NCBI GenBank assembly: GCA_024220505.1
Contig: JAKZZE010000017.1
Coordinates: 558,001-622,000, forward strand
Origin: Rhizopus arrhizus
Taxonomy: Eukaryota > Mucoromycota > Mucoromycetes > Mucorales > Rhizopodaceae
Length of the DNA stretch: 64,000 nucleotides
Direction: 5' to 3'
Part shown: one piece after another, positions 60,226-64,000 of the stretch
How the letters are laid out: each line of letters starts with the position of its first letter
Position numbering within the stretch: position 1 is the stretch's first letter
Notes under the pieces: model-generated
What the model was told of the DNA's origin: nothing
Databases searched by the model: none
Seen by the model: only the letters and a program-made list of their open reading frames with translations
Program-made: the position numbers and the translations under genes

Positions 60226-62354
60226 TTATGCGGAATGAAGCATAATAATTTTTTGGAGTTCCTATTTGCTCTTAGTAAAAAAAACTTTTTTTTTTCTTGT
60301 TTGCTTACCTTTTCTAAATCACTCATATTAGAAAAATCAATCTCTCTTCCATTCGTAATACTCAATCGATGACTATACTTATTTTCTAAATTATCCAAAT
60401 AATGTGATGCATACCGTACAAGTGCCTCCATTTCTTCTGCTGATATGATACCATTCGATTCATCTTGTTGACCTTTTATTGCTGGCAAGACTTTTTGAAG
60501 TATAGGCTTATTGCTTGTAGGACTGGTCAATAAAGAATACTGCGTTCTATTCTGCCCCAAACAACTACTTCTTAATAGCCCATGAGGTAGGTGAATATCG
60601 ATTCCATTTTGATCATTTCTTGAAACTGACATTGTAAATTTACCGTCTTCGGTTGGTGTTTGATGACTGTGTTCAGACAGTGCAATGTCCACACGCTTTA
60701 GGATTGTTTGTGTTGCACGATCAACTGCCATGGTTACCTGTATTGGCTGTTTTGTTTCCGGACATACTTTATTGTTATTGTGTGGCGTTGTCTGAGTGCT
60801 ACTGAAATTGTGCAAAACAAATTGTTTTTCCTCATTATTACTTAACTCTCTCAAGACATCAGACAATATTAAGTTATTATTCAACAAGACATCTACAGAC
60901 ATAGATGTATATTGACATTAGTAAACATATTTTTCATTTCATTCTCATCTCCTTTTACCTCTACTCTTTGTGTGTAATAACAATCTGTACTTTTGTGATT
61001 TATGAGGTACAATATGAAACTTTTCAAATGCGATCAGTGTAAGCTCAGATATAGTGATCGCATCATGAACAGCAACCATTTTATCAATTCTTTCAGCTTC
61101 TAAAGCAACCTTCTTTTTCTTTTTCATAAGCCATGATTGGAACGGATTTCCCTTTTCAGATGTAGACTTTTGGGCCAACAAAGATAGCTTAATGTGCACC
61201 AATCCACCATCATTCGTTCGTTTGATACGTTTGTGCAATAAAAACTGAACATCATGCATCTTCTTCTTCTTTTTTAATGTACCAGACAATTTTAGTTGTT
61301 CTGACAGCCTAGGCATGGGTGTAGTGAGATGTGCGTTCAATGTTTCGTAAATACTGTATGGCTTATCCTCAGGGCCAATCGTAATTTCCTCTCCATCTCT
61401 GTTCCTAACCGATAAATAATACTCAACACTGCTGACAGTACGTTTGTGATGATGATCGATCTGAGGAATGTGGAATTTTTCCATTGCTTTTGATAGTAAT
61501 TCAGCTGTACTAATATTTTCTGTGACTCGAATAGAGTGATACGATGCTCCAACACTGATATTGCCCGCATGGACACGTAATACTTTGGAGGATAAGTTAT
61601 CTTCGGTAGGTGTGTGTGGTAAACTATCATCTTTTGCTGCTTCTTGTTCTTCTTCCTCTGCATTCTCATCTTCATGGTCACTTTTCACCTGGTTACCATC
61701 ATCCTGATCATCGTGGTCTATCATATCTTCATCCCATGTTTCATAAGTTGTTTCTTCAGTCTTATTTTCCCCTTCTTCTCCTGTCAGGATAATTTCAAGT
61801 TGGACATGAACAGAGGGTGACATAATAACTTTCTTTTTGCTTGGCGTTCGTTTTTTATTATTGATATAATGAGCTGCATGGTTGAGAGAAGTGATCTGCA
61901 AATAAATTAGATCTTCATCACAAACATATCATCGTCCTACCTCCACATTTCTATGCTTATTTAATCTGGCTAATCTCTCAAAGGGCGTTTCAATATTCTC
62001 TGCGGGAATGTATCCAACCTCTGATGTCTTTAGATCTTTAATTAACCACCAATAAGAGTTGGAATCATCTAATAAGGTAAGTGCATCACCCTTTTTGACA
62101 GATGCCTGTCCATCAACTGTAGCTTCAAAGGTATGGAGTGTATAAACGAGATCAAAATTGATATTTTCGTCTGGAATACTCGGTGAAGATGAAAAATCAG
62201 AACCTTCTTCTTCCTCTTCTTCTTCTTCTTCATCATCATCGTCTTCCTCTATAAATCCTTTTTGAGGTGCTTCATCTTCTTCTCGAATATCTAAACCAGG
62301 AGAAGGCGACCATTTTTGTGGTTTGGATGTGTTTATAGTCAAATTTTTAGACAT
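60226..62354 (-). CDS. SH3 and tandem RA-like domain adaptor protein
   Basis: Minus-strand exons 62354-61941, 61895-60959, 60892-60309, 60261-60226 give 656 residues. After an acidic run (EEDDDDEEEEEEEEEG) comes an SH3 domain: LVYTLHTFEATVDGQASVKK, GDALTLLDDSNSYWWLIKD, GYIPAENIETPFERLARLNK, the last phrase widely conserved after this type of fungal SH3 (Tea4/Bud14-like). A second acidic stretch is followed by an RA-like fold (ISVGASYHSIRVTENISTAE, LLSKAMEKFHI) and a second similar unit (MVAVHDAITISELTLIAFEK, then YRLLLHTKS). The end is helical (EMEALVRYASHYLDNLENKY). Likely a scaffold linking Ras-type GTPases to polarity or MAPK signalling (inference). The last intron is optional: read-through stays open to 60051 because it contains no stop. 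Confidence 0.72.
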
Positions 62355-62497
62355 GAAAATAATTTATTTTTTAATAAAAAAAAAAAAAAAAGGAGAGAGA
62401 GAAAGTGAGAAATACAAATAAATAAATGAATAAATGAATAAAAAAAAAATTGATGACGAAATGTTGTCAAGGGCTACACAAAAAAAAAAGCTCAGGA

Positions 62498-64000
62498 CTA
62501 TATCGAAGAACGTGAAGATACAGAAGAAGTGGTGGAGGAAGTTTGAAAATTTGAAAACATGGATTCTATAAATGGGAGTAATTTTGGTCTTCTTTTTGAC
62601 ATCAAAATTAATTCTCGTTCGTAAGGCATAAATCGAGCGTGACTATTGGGATTTTGTGAAAGCACTTTGAGTAACTGTGCGGCAACAAGAGCAACACCTT
62701 GAATATCAGAATCATCTGTGTAACCAAGAAGATGGGAATGCTGGATGTGACTTGTTAGTTCTCCTTGATCCTGAAACAAATTGCCATCTTCACAATTACT
62801 CCACATGCAACTTGTTGTTGTTGGCAAGTGGTCATGTAAAACATGTGTTTGAAGTAATTGTTCACTATCAAAGGTTTGATTACAGTTTGTCCACTGGCAC
62901 ATCAAGTCGGATCCTACATGTATAATCATTATACTCTATTTTTTTTAGTGACAATATACACTTACCATCTTGTAAAATACACAATTTTAATTGTAATCCT
63001 CGAATCGTCGTACCTTCTAATACAGCGCCCCCTTGTTGTGGAGAGCTTGCTCCCGTGATTGCAATAGGAAAGGCAATCTTGAGCACCGTGTAAAATTCTT
63101 TCATTCTTAATGCTTTTTCATGACCAAACCTCATTTCGTATAACAAATACATGTCATCCAATGATAGCTCACTGTTTGAATGAGTCAATTCAAATTTATC
63201 TTTAAGCCTAAAATAAACACATCAATAATCGTCCTTCATTATTTAAATAATGCAATTACCATCCCAAGCAACGATAAGGCTCATCCAACTGCTGATAAGA
63301 GGCTAGGTCAGGTACACACGGACCACTGCCATGACGTCCTTTGTGATGATTATTGAGCATGCTGAGTGAAGGAGAGGGTAAAGGTGAACAAAAGGTATCT
63401 TGCACAAGCATAGGGCTGAAATATTTGGATGGAACCATTAGAAGAGAAACCATGATACCAATATCTGCACCACTATGGAGACTAAGCAAATATTGACTAA
63501 ATGAAGTAGACAGCCGGCTGTATTGATATAGATACTCTAAGCTCACTCCAATCAATTCTTCGTCGTTTGCGATCAAATATTGAGCTACTCTCTCGGCTAC
63601 TTGGGTTGACGTCGGTAGTAAATAGTGCAAATTAGCATTGGATGATGCAAGTATTGTCAAGATACGAATGGAGCCCAAAACCACAGAGCGTTCGGTTGCT
63701 GTCATCAACAAGTTATTCAAGCATCCAATAATAGAATCAAATGGTCCCAATTCGACAAAGGGTGTCATATTTTCCAAAATGTCTATACAATGACTGTAAT
63801 GTGAAGAATCAGGTAAAACGAGACATTTGATAAGCATCTGTTTAAAATCTGAACTGACTGCTAATGCCCTGGTATTGGATTGAATGAAGGAAAAGTTACG
63901 CATGATGTGTAATATTTTAAGAATCGTTTGTTGTGCTTCATCGTCTGAATGTGAAAAAAGTAGACTTTGTAAACAAACATCTGCCTTTTGAAGTAATGCC
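62498..64000 (-). CDS. Chromatin-remodelling complex subunit RSC9/ARID2-like, C-terminal part
   Basis: Minus-strand exons 64000-63260, 63207-62966, 62913-62498; the frame stays open to the window edge, so the N-terminus (where ARID would lie) is missing. About 465 residues are seen. An armadillo-like helical region (FKQMLIKCLVLPDSSHYSHC, LGSIRILTILASSNANLHYL) is followed by an RFX-type winged helix (CLGWLKDKFELTHSNSELSL, LYEMRFG, FYTVLKIAFP) and two C2H2 fingers (CQWTNCNQTFDSEQLLQTHV, CMWSNCEDGN with ELTSHIQHSH). This order matches fungal Rsc9 and animal ARID2, DNA-contacting subunits of RSC/PBAF nucleosome remodellers. Confidence 0.87.

Noticed and set aside
61337..61681. Minus-strand 114-codon frame inside the SH3/RA gene
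   Set aside because: Alternate-frame shadow over the acidic stretch.

Overview
This window is nuclear DNA of a filamentous fungus, most likely Mucoromycota and probably Mucorales. The evidence is AT-rich DNA, genes broken by many introns of about 45-65 bases (GTAAG/GTAAA donors, TAG acceptors), homopolymer-rich spacers, and core genes shaped like fungal ones. No rRNA, tRNA or CRISPR array was recognised. Gene models were built by hand by joining open frames at splice sites that keep the reading frame and restore family motifs; the coordinates are mine and no alignment was run.

Left part (1-12.4 kb): the C-terminal part of an OSR1/SPAK-like germinal-centre kinase; a BTB protein resembling germ cell-less; a protein joining a Nudix (Ap4A-hydrolase-like) domain, two TTP-type CCCH zinc fingers and an eIF5-type W2 domain; a 1.7 kb inverted-repeat element and a LINE fragment; a RasGEF; and the TFIID subunit TAF11.

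Mobile island (12.7-17.3 kb): a LINE-like ORF1 insertion with a 15-base target duplication abuts a 3.45 kb Tc1/mariner-type element. That element has TA target sites, 78-base terminal inverted repeats and 19-base iterons. Its cargo is not a DDE transposase but a Fanzor, the eukaryotic TnpB-like RNA-guided nuclease, here broken by one in-frame TGA. The right end lies 14 bases before the start codon of a LEA2-like membrane protein gene.

Middle (19.5-37.9 kb): a Zn2Cys6 transcription factor, a BTB plus CAP-Gly protein, a second TA-flanked transposon with its own (frameshifted) DDE transposase, a 0.87 kb repeat whose near-identical twin lies 14.3 kb downstream, clathrin heavy chain, and a small mitochondrial-type protein.

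Right part (38-64 kb): retroelement remnants, a UCH-L3-like deubiquitinase, a Tc1 relic, an R3H-SUZ protein, a putative Mso1-like Sec1-binding protein, two VTC-family polyphosphate polymerase paralogues (the first with a one-base frameshift) separated by a spacer holding a probable older Fanzor relic, then a minus-strand block: RPN11, a peroxisomal-type carrier, an SH3 plus RA adaptor and RSC9. The host genes are housekeeping and signalling genes with no operon logic; the biology of most interest is the transposon layer and the unusual domain fusions.
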